From Spironucleus salmonicida (taxonomy: Eukaryota; Fornicata; Diplomonadida; Hexamitidae): a DNA stretch of 64,000 bases. The notes below the pieces were generated by a model. It was not told the origin of the DNA. It saw only the letters and a list, made by a program, of their open reading frames with translations, and did not search any database. Made by a program: the position numbers and the translations under genes. The stretch lies in the NCBI GenBank assembly GCA_000497125.2, contig CM035318.1, positions 372,001 through 436,000 of the forward strand, written 5' to 3'. Of this stretch, positions 50,368-62,244 are shown piece by piece (position 1 is the stretch's first letter; each line of letters begins with the position of its first letter).

Positions 50368-51267
50368 TCAATTCCAAAGAGTAATAATAGTATCAGATAT
50401 ATCTTCAAACCCTATCTTTAAATCTTCTTCTAATGTTTTCCCAGCTACTTAGCTATAGATTTATGAAAATTAACTTCTATATCTATCTCTTAAAAGAGCA
50501 GTTATACATAATATTGATTATTCTTTTGATTTAAGTGACTTAGAGAACGCAAAAGCACAAGCCTGTGTTCCACTTATTAAAAATTCAACTCCCATAACGA
50601 TAGCATACTAAATCTTACCAGTAAATGCTTTTATCATAGCTTATTTTATCGTCTATTTAGCATTTTATAGGTAAAGATCATTTATCTCCCTAAATTACTC
50701 AGGTGTAATAGTGGTAAGGAATTTTATAATAATCTGTTAGTCAACCGATTTTGCTGCTAAAGTTGTTTTGAGAAGCTCTACTTCTTCAATAATATATTAT
50801 TTTGGATATCTCATAGCATATACCCAAGCTTTTAAAAATTTAAGCATGGCATTTTTAGAAAAATCAGATGATATGTCCTCAAGCATCTCCTTATCATAAA
50901 TTTCGAAATATTTTTCTTAAATAAGTACCATATCTTCTTCACTAGCTAATATAAGAAGCTCTGTAAGCATTTTTTCATCAGTTCCAAGTCCTTTGATTGA
51001 TTTTTTTATTAAGGTAGCCCAAAGTGTATAACGATCTTGTATACAGTATTACATCAGATTTTATCCTTTTCCGCCACATCTCTACTTTAAGTAATTACTT
51101 AAAGACTATTAAGAATAACAGTAGAATGCTTTTGAAAATCTTTCGATTTAATCAGGTGAAATATTTTGCAGCACATTTGCAATTGCTAAATAGTCAATTC
51201 CATAGCCTTAAAATGCCAAATCTAATTATTAGGAGTATAATATCAGAAAATTATTATTAAGTTCCAT
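50368..51267 (-). CDS. Annexin (alpha-giardin-like) 3, divergent
   Basis: The 299-residue frame starts MELNNNFLILYSQQLDLAFQ. Repeat 1 has lost the GxGTD loop (QGYGIDYLAI). Repeat 2 keeps KGLGTDEKMLTELL. Repeat 3 reads LAAKSVDQQIIIKFL and repeat 4 SKSLKSKEQSILCI, both without the calcium-binding loop. The helices are conserved (AFYCYSQQSL, LLRDRYRSQFSQ). Calcium binding is therefore expected at one site at most. It lies tail-to-tail with annexin 2, 41 bases apart, completing a three-gene cluster. Confidence 0.9.
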
Positions 51268-51414
51268 TATAAAGATTTATCAAACTATGTTATTATATAT
51301 TATTATACCTGTTATATAACCACTTAATTTCTAATCTCGCTTGCTTAAATATTTAAAATAAAACTTGCCACTCAAAAAAAAGTTTAATTACTAACAGCCT
51401 AAAACCAATGTCTT

Positions 51415-53217
51415 TCATTCTTAACCGCCATCCTTTGCGCCCTGTTCTTCTTCTTTAGCCACTTCTATGACCAGTCGTCTACCATAAAAATGCACACCAT
51501 TTATGCCTTCAATCGCTTCTCGCGCCTCACGTGACGTGCTATATTCGACGAAAGCGAAACCACGCAAACCACCATCTAAGTTCTTCGGACAACGCAATGC
51601 TGCAACCTTACCAAACTAGTTTAAAAGTTGTCTCAATTCTGCTTGATTCGCCTGGAAAGCTAAATTTTTGATCATTAACCGTGTTGAATTTGTGTTATTT
51701 TGGCTAACTGTAGCACGCGCTTTTTAAGGCTCCCACCGAAAACCGTCCTGCATAACCTAACTAAGCGCAGATATGACCTTATTCAGTTAGCTTTCTTGCA
51801 CAGTCACGAAGCAATACCCTTTATGCGAAATTTCATTTTATGGAATTGTGATTTATTCGTATTATTATATCTATTCTTTAATAATATGCTCAATTTACGT
51901 TTTATCTGTCGCGAACGAAATGTTTCGGATACACACACTGACCATTTGGTCCATTTTGGCCTCCGTTTCGACCTTAAGGGCCGCATTTTCAGCCTCCTGA
52001 ACTTGCTCTTCCGCGCTCAAAACGCACGCAAATTCCAGCATCATAGGCACTTTTTCATTCCCCATTTTCTTGAAGCAGAGCTTTCCGAAAGCGCGTCGCG
52101 CGTCGCCATTTTCAGCGAATTTTACGATGCAAAAACCCGCGAAAAACGCTTTGCAGTAAACGACGATTCCAAACTGCTCGAAAAGCTGTTTTACGTCCTT
52201 TTCGACCGTCGAAATCGGCAGATTTTTGCACAAAATGACGTTTTTACTGCGATTGTGCGAGGGGCTAAAAGCGATGTTTTCGGCCTTAAACGCCGCCTTA
52301 AGCTCCTTCTGTAGGTACGCCTCCGCGGCTGCCAGCGTCACTGCGCTGTCCTGAATCAGCGCTGCTTTGTCGCCCAAATGCGCCTGCAGCGCGTCCACGA
52401 TGTTCTGCTGGCGCTGAATCAGCGGGTTCCAGGCCAGCTTGTTGTTCTTGTCGAAGCCCTTCGCCTTGTATTCCTTGGTGCGAATGAACTCCTAGATCGC
52501 TGAGGTGCGGCCCTGCGTTATTCTGACGAATTTGCCGTTGATTTGTGTTTCCTGAGCGAGAACAGCGCGCTTTGCAGCCTCTGGGAGCGCGAATTGGACA
52601 TATGCAACACCAGTTGGCTGCTTGGTGAGCGGATTCGTCGCCAGGACGACATCCGAGATTTCGCCGAATGGTGCGAAATGCGTTTGGATTTGATCGGTAG
52701 TGGTGAGGGTTGGAAGGTTGGAAATTTTGATTTTTGAGTCATCTATTTCTCCATTTTCAGCTGGGCGGGCTTCTTGTGAGTCGATTTATAGCTGCTTTTA
52801 ATTATTTTATTGTTTTTATGGCACTACTATATTCTACTCCCATCCAGAGCCAGTGTTTAGATATTACTTTAGTAAATCGCCTCCTTCCGCTATTAGCTAC
52901 TCTGCTAGTGCTCGAGCGCCTTGCGATAGGTTTTTCTGCTTTTTCTAGTCTTTTAACTGGTTTTCCTGAGCTACCTTGTGAGAAACAGCAATTTATATTT
53001 AAATTTTTCTTCCTCCAATGTAAGTATTGGATCTAAGCTTCACTGCACGCTCTGCTGATGTAGCCTCTGCAAACCCAATGTACCCTATGCACCGTGATGT
53101 CTTATCAGAGTTAGTGATTATTTATGTGTCAGTAATGTTTCCGATTTATTAAAAATGCTCCTTAATTTGCAATTCAGTGGCAGATGCTGGAATATTCTTA
53201 ATGAAAATACGGGACAT
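51415..53217 (-). CDS. MRD1: Multi-RRM protein, MRD1/RBM19 type
   Basis: Nucleolar factor that binds pre-rRNA and U3 snoRNA for 18S processing. The 600-residue frame starts MSRIFIKNIPASATELQIKE. RRM ribonucleoprotein motifs appear in order: RNP2 IFIKNI and RNP1-like CIGYIGFAEA (residues 1-75), KIKISNLP with GVAYVQFALP (about 165-240), NVILCKNLP with AGFCIVKFAE (about 335-405), CIRNISFA with KGYCFVTVQE, and LMIKNLAFQ with LRGFAFVEYS at the C-terminus. The terminal RRM with a short RRLVIEVAKE end is the MRD1 hallmark. Yeast and animal homologues are 850 residues or more, so this one is shortened. The middle, about 51950-52720, is strikingly GC-rich. Confidence 0.85.
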
Positions 53218-53451
53218 TTTTAAAGTGGTAAGAGAAATGGTATATATAATATTATATAAGAATAATATAAAATATAAATGATTAAACTAAATATACCTTG
53301 TAATGTGCTAGGTTGGATTAAGTACAAAAGTAAACTAACGCACGAATAAAGGTATTTCTATCTTATAATATAAACTAATACAAACTAAGAAATTGTAACT
53401 AAATTTATGCTTCATATGAACAACTAAAAATAAAATAAGTAACCTGAGTAC

Positions 53452-54413
53452 ATGAATCATGCTGATTATAACATATTTGATATTATATTATTAGAGAACG
53501 TTATTGTAAGAAATACTATATCTATAAAGTCTTTTTCAGCAGATGATCTTGAAATTTTTATTTTCAACGATTAAAACTATAACATATCTATAGTTAAAAA
53601 AATATAATTGTATAGTAAAGTCTTTAATAATTATCTTAATTATCTATTAAGGATAATAATAAATATGTTAGTGTTGTGGTTAAAATTCATGATTATGAGT
53701 TGTCAAACGACTATGTTTAGTTATTATGTCTAGATGGAACATAACCGGTTAGAGTATAAATGCATATCTTAGATTTAAATCGATTTGGATTAATTTCCAA
53801 TAATTATGTTTAATTTATAGAAGAATTTTTACTATATCATACATTTGGGTTTTTGGACCTTTTAGTTTAATCTTTATAATATAATAAATAATTTAAGGGA
53901 TTTTTATCAGTAGTTAATAGAACTCATATATTTAATGAATAAAAATCAATTTAAATTTTTAAAAATTTAGATATAAGAAACATTAATTAATCACTGCACT
54001 ACAGTTGCATATCATCTTCAAAAAATCTTAGAGACTATAAGACAGTTATATTTTGCAGTATAACAATAATAAATTCATGTAATTAACTAATAAGACGTGC
54101 ATGTTAATACTGCAAGAGTTTTAGATCCTAATGTAAAGACTGTGGGGTACTAACTTTTTGTGGTTATGGATTGATTACTATGGATGATTGCACTTTTGAG
54201 GCAAGTTTATCTCATAATTTTTTAACCTAGTGGTTATAATGTTCACCTACCGAATATTTTTAGTTAAATACCACTGAGTAATAACTTAAAACTATTTATT
54301 CTAAATAATTAATGGTTGAAATGATTACTTATTCAGATTCCAAGGAAGTAACTAATATTTTACATACTAATTTGATGTTTTTATTAAAATATAAAATTGC
54401 ATAAATAAAATGA
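53452..54413 (+). CDS. Putative OB-fold/zinc-ribbon ssDNA-binding protein, one apparent frameshift
   Basis: ATG 53452 opens MNHADYNIFDIILLENVIVR. Near 53645-53652 the protein-like frame shifts by one base, from NNYLNYLL to KDNNKYVSVVVKIHDYEL, and then runs to TGA 54411-54413, about 320 residues if joined. KYVSVVVKI and VQLLCLDGTQPVRVQM resemble OB-fold strands. A four-Cys ribbon, CQYCKSFRSQCKDCG followed by GYGLITMDDCTFEASLSHN, resembles the zinc OB domain of RPA1 or telomere-end proteins such as POT1 or CTC1. A single missing A would explain the shift. Function is inferred. Confidence 0.5.
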
Positions 54414-54423
54414 GTACTTTTTA

Positions 54424-57400
54424 TCAAAACCAATACATCCAACCCTTCCACATTTTCATTAGTTCATCTATATTTATAGCTTCCTTAGTTAAAATATTAA
54501 CTTACTATTCAATTGTTGTACTACCTTAGTATTTACATTGTAATTTTTATTTAACAATTTATTTAATTAGTGGATTTGGAGTTGAATCTAATACAAACTA
54601 CACAACTTCCTAGTTTTGGAATAATGCTTTATGACATGCAACGAATAGTTATTCAAACAAATTATCAGAATATAAAGAAGAGAAAATTTTAGTAAACCTA
54701 AATGGAATTATTTCTTAAACTTTTGATTTAAGACCTTAAAACCAAGCATGTTCTAAATCTATTTATAATATTTACCCATCTTATAGAACACAAATATTAT
54801 CTAAATGTCTATCACCAATTCCAAAGTAACAAGTTATTAATGAGGATAATACATATGATATTAAGAAATTATTTTATAATGCATAAGGTCTAATATTAGA
54901 TTATATCTAGAAATATTCAGATAAATATGAATATGATAGTTTATCTTAGAAATCCAATAGTTCTTTTTTGTTAAATTAAGATATTTTCGTAAAGTTTGGA
55001 TCTTCAAGATTTAGTTTTTTCAGCTCTAGACTAAGATATAATGAATTAGTTAGAATTTAATAAATAGAAGTGAATTCTACAAATTACATTATGCCAACAT
55101 AGATATTACTATTTTAGTATTTATACCTTTATTATAACAATTTTAGTACTTCACTATTCATTAATCTGCATAAAGGAATACAATTTATGTAGTTTATTCT
55201 TGTATTTGCAAATATTCCTTGTGAGATTAATAATTACTAGTTAAGGTAAATAAATAAGTCCTATAATTTAAGTTCTTCGATAAAATTTTCTCTAGAAAAT
55301 TTTATTACTTTTTTACATTTGGTATCATCACTAAATACTAAATCAAATGGAATCACAATATTTATTGAATCTTTACACTTATATTTAAAAATAGATAAAA
55401 TTTTCTAATTTGTTAGCGGATAGAATACGTTTTCAACAGTAGATAATATATTTTCAGGTAGTTGAATTATCGTAATTAAAAATTTATTTATTTACTAATC
55501 AATAGATACATTTTAATATTAGATTTTATCTTACAATATTGCATAATTGAAAACATTTTTACTAAATATTTTTACCAATTTTTATACTCTTGAATTAGAT
55601 TTTAGTATTGGATTAAATTTTATCAATTCTATAATTTCAATAAAACCTATACTTATTGTTGACATTAATTATTGATATTCATTTATTAATAATGCATCCA
55701 AGATTTCATAGTTTAGTTCATCTAATAAAATAAGCTTTAAAATTAATTTAATAATTAAGCAGATTTTTAATTATATAATTTCAGTTATATGAGTATTGAT
55801 TACTTATAGTAAAAATTAATGTATTTATTCAATAATTTAAAGTACTTTTATACTGTTCTAATTTTTAAGCTATTCTTATCTATGTAAAAAATATGTTCCA
55901 ATTTTTATATCTTATATTTCAGTCTATAGTTAGTCTTTAAAATCATTATACTGTAATAATATAGTGTAATAAGTATTTATATTTAGTTATATCTCATCCA
56001 ATTAACGCACCAGTTATTAAATTTGATCTTCTTATAACATAATGGTGCATAATGGCTCAATAACGAAATACGGTTACATTAGCATAAAATTATTAATATT
56101 ATATCCGCTAATACTTCTTCCTTATCGTATTTGTGATGCTAAAAATAATGATACTTTTAATTAAAATGTATTCACCCTTCTTAATTTATTATAAAATAAA
56201 TCTGAATCTTTTAAATTAAACATAAAATCATCAAAAAAATTTGAACTTATATTATTATCATAATTGTAATGGTTATTTCGCCATAATATTGCACTATAAT
56301 TTTGCTCTTATAAACCAAGTATTTATAATTTTTGATATAGTTTTTAATTTTATAGATAAAAATTTTCAAATTTTATGGAAGCATCATAATCTCCTAAAAT
56401 TTCGGCTTTAAAAGTTATATTTAAACTAGAAAATGGTATTATATACTCCATATTATGATATATATCTTTATTATCTATAATGTGATCACAAACTTAACAT
56501 AGTAAAATGTCAATCAGCCTTTTTAAAAGAGTTGGAGATAACTAATATATATTATCATGAAATTATTAAAAATAACATATTAGTTCAAATTATTATTAAC
56601 TCTCAATAGTTTCTTATTATAACATACTAGTATAATAATTCAGTTTCTAAAATTATGTTATGCACCCATATGTTTGACATAGTTAAGAAAAATTTAGGGA
56701 ATAATGTTAAATTTCCATAATAATTTAACCTGGTAGTAACATTTATGACATTTTAAAATTCGTATAAAGTTTAGCCTTTTATATAAAATAATCAACCCCA
56801 GTTAACTATTCCATAAAACTATAATACTAAAATACTATATATTCAGACTCAAGAAATTGGTTAAGTGTATTATTATTTAAAAGACTATCTAGTAGTAATA
56901 TTAGTTTTTAACTTTGAATTTATAAATCTAATGCAATATTGCATATATAAGGTAATTGTTCATTATTGCATCGAAATTCTTGTTTAGATAATAGTGTAAT
57001 TACTATAACATCTAAAGGATACTAATCTATATCAATTATTTTAGGATTAAAATGCAAATCTAAGAGTCTTAAAATATTTAAAATTTCACTTTTTTTTGAT
57101 GCAGTTTTAAGCTATTTTTTCAGTATTTTGAATGCTTATAAAGTCAAATTATTAACAGTATCTGGTAAATACAATAGATTCGCCTACATGTCCGAAAAAA
57201 ACTAGGTTTCATCAATTTATGTTGATTTACTGTAATTAATAATAATATTTGAAAAATTTTATTCAGTAATCAGATTTTGCTGTTTTTGCTATGTTATATA
57301 ATTTATATCTGAATTAAATAATCTAAAATTTATATCAAATCCCTAAAATTATTATAGGTAAAGGATATATCGATATTAAAGCTATTACTATTTAATCTAA

Positions 57401-58647
57401 TTTATAATCTCACCATTTTAATAAACTATATCATAAATAAAAATTGACGCCAGCGTTTAATAATCATTTTACAATTGTAATTATTGATCTGATATTAAAT
57501 CAATAGGATGTGACTAAATGTAATCTTAAAAATTTTATTATTACTGGACGGTAATAGAACTTAATCCTAACAATGTTGTTGAAATCTTAAGGGTTAAATC
57601 TAACTAAATATTCTAAAACTATTAACTAAATAATTTAATAATCATATTCTAGTCTATATATCTAGACTAATAAGATAATACAGAATTACTTTGGTTTTTT
57701 ATTATTTACTTTGCTTTATTTTCATCCAAAGGTTTGTAATTAATAATAAGCTTATTTTTATGTAAGATTGTACATGAAATTACATTAGTTATAAGATATT
57801 TGTCAAATTATTATCTTGATAATAACAATTTGTATATAAAAACCGGTAATTATTCAATTTCTATATCAAAAAATACTAATATATCATTTATTGTTATTAA
57901 TTCATCCTTTTATTTAGTAACAAATTAGCAAAATAAGTTTTAGGTTTCAGTAATTCCAGTTTCATAAATACTAGGGGTTTTAAAAAGTGGAACTTATAGC
58001 GAGTAATCAAAATTTAAGTTAATAAATTATATTAAAGGATTCACGAAAAATAAAGTTTTATAGTCTTTTATTTTAAATAAATATTGTAGTAATTAATTAG
58101 CTTAAGTTTAAGATTATTCAATTAATTAACTAAGTAGTATAAAAAATAATTTCCATCTTCTTATTCCTAAAATTCTACATTTCTCGTAGTCAAAATCCAA
58201 AGGAGAATAATAAGCAATCTCCTCAAGCAAATCAAATTATTAGGCAAATGTCATTATTTATTTCTACTTCAAAGTTAGGAATATATTCAAATTTTATAAT
58301 GCTATTTATGTCTAGTATTTTGAAATAATCTCCAAATTTTAAAATTCTTGATTAAATAATTAGTCCTATTATAATAAGTGATCTAAAATAATATCTTAAT
58401 CATAATCTTTTTCTCCTTTTAATAATTTAATAATTTAATAATTTGTTAATATTTATTTTAATTCACATTGGATAACATATTAAGAAGACTAATAATGCAT
58501 TTTCAATTACTGATACTGTTCTTATGTATTTGGATTTATAAATTAAAAGAGTTACCCTAGATTACTATTACTGATCAATTGCTAACTCCCATTTAGTATG
58601 TCAATATATTATAAAATAATAGGAAATATATCTTTCTATCTGAACAT
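54424..58647 (-). CDS. PIKK-type kinase with FATC end, unusually short (1407 aa)
   Basis: One intronless frame from ATG 58647. A long helical solenoid of 1000 residues or more, very Gln/Ile/Asn-rich, precedes a PI3K-like kinase core. The catalytic loop is CYFGIGDRHLDNICVL (family GLGDRHxxNI), with IDLEHAWFQG at the position of the metal-binding IDFGH loop. The C-terminus NIDELMKMWKGWMYWF matches the FATC domain, which is unique to TOR, ATM, ATR, DNA-PK, SMG1 and TRRAP. The DFG-like site reads DLE, and the nucleotide lysine region is hard to place, so activity is uncertain. PIKKs normally exceed 2300 residues; this is the smallest end of the range or a reduced form. Confidence 0.75.
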
Positions 58648-58818
58648 AAATGGCTAATAAGATAATAATTAAGCATTATACTTTTATAATTAAATTATAT
58701 TAGTGTCATCAACTTATTTTTTAAAGTTTCTTAAAAAAAATTCATATACCTTAGTATTTTAAAGGAACTACATTATAAATAATACTAATTATATATGTAT
58801 ATAAATTTATATATTAAA

Positions 58819-60243
58819 ATGTACAAAACTACTTAGTAAAGACATTAAATCTAGTAAAAAACTAGGAAAACAAAGGCTCTTAAAAGAGAGAAATAAATAT
58901 CATTATGGGAATAGCCCATTTCATATCCACCTTCATAAGTTTACTTTAAAAAAGTTGAAACCTTGCAGCTTGACAAAATACCCGGTGCTACCTTCAAACA
59001 AAGCACTTTTAAAGAGGATATCATTAGAAAGATTACTTAAAATACGGATTTAATCTAGCAATGCTTAGAGTTTATAGAAAGTTCGACCTATTATGTAGTA
59101 TAAATTGATGATTTTACAGATTTTTTAGTACTACTTAAAGCAGTAACACTTTTTAAAGGTGGAAAAATCGCATATGTGGGGGATTTATAAAAATCAATAT
59201 TCAGACAAGAGATTGATTGCTTTACAGAACTTGAATATAATACATTTGGGGTAAATTCTTAGTATAGTGCTTCATTTGCCATAAATTTATTTGTTAAACC
59301 AAAATCAAAATATTTTTATAATTCCATATCCACTTTTTCAACAACAGAAAAGTTTAAATAAATATTTAATTATGTTTTAAGTTATCATTCTAAAATATTA
59401 TTTATTCATACGAATGATTAAGATACATTGATGAATAGATTGCTTTCATATGGCACAACATCTCGACAAATTTCAAATATAGAATTTTTTGATAGACCAT
59501 ATAATAATAAATTTGATTAAGTATTAATTATTTCTGACTTTTTCTTCTAACATATACTACAAAGACCTTATTTAACTAAAGTTCATTTCTGTCTTTAACC
59601 ATAAGACTTTCTGAATGCAGTTAACTTAATTTATTCAATGATAATAAATGTGGATAATATATAAAAATCTTTCAATCATTAACTATAGAATTATCCTAAA
59701 ACACGTATTTAAATGCTTTAATTTATAGCAGATTTCAACAATCAAAATTCAAAATTGATATTTAGCACTTTTAAAGCTTTTCCTACAAACGATTAAATTA
59801 ATTAAAATAAAGACCTTTTATAGCTGAGAGGGACTAATTTTTCTTATGAGGATTTTAATGTTATGGATCTCATAAAACAAGGTGTTATATTAAACTCTGA
59901 TGGAAAAAAATTTCAGGATAATATAAAAATGTCAAAGGAAAAATTAAAAGATGGTCAAAAAGCATTTCTATTATAGTAAATTAATGCCCTAAAACAGGAA
60001 TTTTATTATGTTTTTGGAGACCAACGTTACCCTAAATTTCCTAGTTAAATAAGTGAATAATTCAAATAGGACTTGATAGAGACCCTTAGCAATTCAAATA
60101 TATAAGGGGAATTTATGAGCTAGCTTGTGTTGTTAAACAAAACTATCATGGATGATTTAGGATTTATGATTTAAACTGTATGTGATGATCAAGATATAAT
60201 TTAATTAGTTGACTTTATCCGGGAAAACATTTATTTGTAGTGA
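58819..60243 (+). CDS. Unknown protein, 474 aa, possible helicase-like C-terminal fold
   Basis: Frame starts MYKTTQQRHQIQQKTRKTKA with a basic N-terminus. The centre alternates strands and helices (YYVVQIDDFTDFLVLL, GGKIAYVGDLQKSI; KILFIHTNDQDTLMNRLLSY, DQVLIISDFFFQHILQ). The latter resembles the second RecA lobe of SF2 helicases (KxLxF, then vLixTD), but the arginine-finger motif is missing. The C-terminal 130 residues are helical. Family unassigned; the resemblance may be fortuitous. It is divergent from the PIKK gene across 171 AT-rich bases. Confidence 0.55.
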
Positions 60244-60391
60244 AATATGGTTTATGAGTTATATTATTAATTTATATAAACCCATTATTGTTAGATCCTA
60301 TTGTATTTAATATATTTTTGTGTATAATTAACAAATAAAAATATATTAACAAGTTATATAATTTATATTTGTAATTGACAAGAATTTTAAA

Positions 60392-61027
60392 ATGATGAAA
60401 AAAATATAGGAGGCCGAAGCTATTATATTTGATTTTGATGGAACTTTAGCTCTCACTCATAAAGTCTGGTAAATGACTGAAGATTAGCTGTACAAAGAGT
60501 ATGATGTAAAGTTAGATATGGATCATTATCTGCCATTAATTCAAGGTAATACTCTCATGGATATATGTAAAGAAATTGTAACATATTATAAGCCTAGTGT
60601 TTCAGCATAATAACTTTTTGATAGAAAATGTGATATTTATAGTAAGAATGTTAAGCATTCTACATTTGTTCCAGGAGCAAAAGAATTTTTACAAAAGTTA
60701 TATGCTTAAAATGCTAAAATTGCAATAGCTAGTGCCAATCCTACTAAAATTAATAGATAATTTTTCGAACACCATAAAGCAACTGATGTTGTTCCAAATG
60801 TTTTTGTTTCATGTGATGATGTTGGCATAGGTAAACCTAATCCTGCGGTATTTTTGGAGGCTGCAAAATAGCTTAACGTCAATATTTAAAATTGTGTAAT
60901 ATTTGAAGATTCACCTATTGGTATTTAGGCGGCAAAAGCTGCAGGGGCGATGGTTGTTTGCATTGGTGATAGGGGCAAAGATATTGCAGATTTTTCAATC
61001 AAAGATTTTACTGAGTTAGTTCAGTGA
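60392..61027 (+). CDS. HAD-superfamily phosphatase, beta-PGM-like
   Basis: The 211-residue frame starts MMKKIQEAEAIIFDFDGTLA. It has HAD motif I DFDGT with both Asp, motif II in KIAIASANPT, motif III lysine in VGIGKPNPAVFLEAA, and motif IV with EDSPIGIQAAKAAG. The helical cap between motifs I and II fits subfamily I enzymes such as beta-phosphoglucomutase or phosphoglycolate phosphatase. It probably removes phosphate from a small metabolite; the substrate cannot be read from sequence. Complete and of typical length. Confidence 0.9.
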
Positions 61028-61168
61028 TTATCTTGTTTTATTTAATAGTTTAATTTAACAAAGTATACTATTAATTGGTCAATATTTGCATTACAAGTGA
61101 CATCAATCGTAATTTGATTCTATCGAATAATAATTATAATCTTATGTAAATTAATAAGAAACTAAAAC

Positions 61169-61564
61169 TCACTTATATGATATAATCATACCATTAGGCA
61201 TCTTTTAATTTTAATATTTTATTGTTTAACTAGTCCTTAGCCCTGCACTTTAAAGTTTACCACTGGTTGGTCTTTTTCTAAAAATTCCAGTTTTAGGTAA
61301 TAACTCATATATTAGTTGGTTAGATTCAACAGATGTATTTTATGCTTATTTGATAGGATTTTCTGGTATATTTTAGGTTTGTTTGAGATTTTACTATATC
61401 AATTTTAAATATGAAATTTAAGATTAGTCTTTAGTGGATTTTTAAGGAGGAACTACTCTTGTTTCATTCATGAACTAAACATATAATTTATCTTTTCCAT
61501 AGAGTAACTATGTTTCTAAGTAATATGGTTGCTATTCATATGGTGATTAAAATATTTTTCTCAT
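61169..61564 (-). CDS. Hypothetical basic protein, 131 aa
   Basis: Frame starts MRKIFQSPYEQQPYYLETQL. It is extended and basic, with Pro/Tyr/Thr motifs (NETRVVPPQKSTKDQS, LLPKTGIFRKRPTSGKLQ, GLRTSQTIKYQNQK). There is no globular core. Similar in style to the other presumed flagellar proteins of the window. It is divergent from the next gene, with 45 bases between starts, so the two probably share a promoter. Confidence 0.5.
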
Positions 61565-61609
61565 TACTAAGGATAAATATATTTTATATATAATTAGTAA
61601 AGTTTCGAA

Positions 61610-62236
61610 ATGTCATTTGTATCGATTCAGACAAATTTTGAAAGTTAAGCATCCTCATTATATCAAGATCCTAATTACCGCAAATAAATTAAATAATTAT
61701 TAAGCATCATGAATCTTGAAACAAATCATTAATTGATAAATGACAGAGCAAAGACGAATATTTTCATATTGTATCCAAAAAATAGCTCTATATTGGTTAT
61801 TCATAAGGCAAAATCTTAGAGTTATTCACGTATATTTTATTAATCGTCAAGATGTCGTTGTTTATTACATGGAATTTTAATTTCTTTGACTCATAACTTA
61901 GAAGAGTAAGTTACTTTTCAGGTTCCAGTAGAAGATATTAATTTTCTTAAAAGAGTTTTATTCTAATCTTAAGAAGACTTTCTTTTGTTAGATGATAGTT
62001 AAATGGACCTGATTGTACTTATTAGATAATGTAATAAGGTTAAAATATAAATAAGCCCACTTTAAAAAGCACATACGTATGACTCCTTAAGTTTAGTGGA
62101 TCTAAAGTATTATGATTTGGGTTTTGTATTATAAAACCACCTGCAGATGGATATATAAGTATTGGATGGAAAGCAATCTATGGAAGATTTGAAGGCGCTG
62201 ATAATAAGTAAATATCCTAATATTTAAATACAGTGA
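61610..62236 (+). CDS. Hypothetical protein, 208 aa
   Basis: Frame starts MSFVSIQTNFESQASSLYQD. A mixed alpha/beta sequence with good codon variety: NIFILYPKNSSILVIHKAKS, then LEEQVTFQVPVEDINFLKR, DLIVLIRQC and VLQNHLQMDIQVLDGKQSME. No catalytic motif or membrane segment. It may be a small globular adaptor. It ends 8 bases before the stop of the convergent SGT gene. Confidence 0.55.
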
Positions 62237-62244
62237 GAGAAAGA

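Noticed and set aside
51700-52314. 204-residue plus-strand frame in the GC-rich island
   Set aside because: It is the antisense shadow of the MRD1 RRM gene; GC-rich coding DNA leaves the opposite strand open.
54415-55465. Long plus-strand reading frames without a TGA
   Set aside because: They looked protein-like at first, but the minus strand carries PIKK motifs (GDRHLDN, FATC) through the same DNA.
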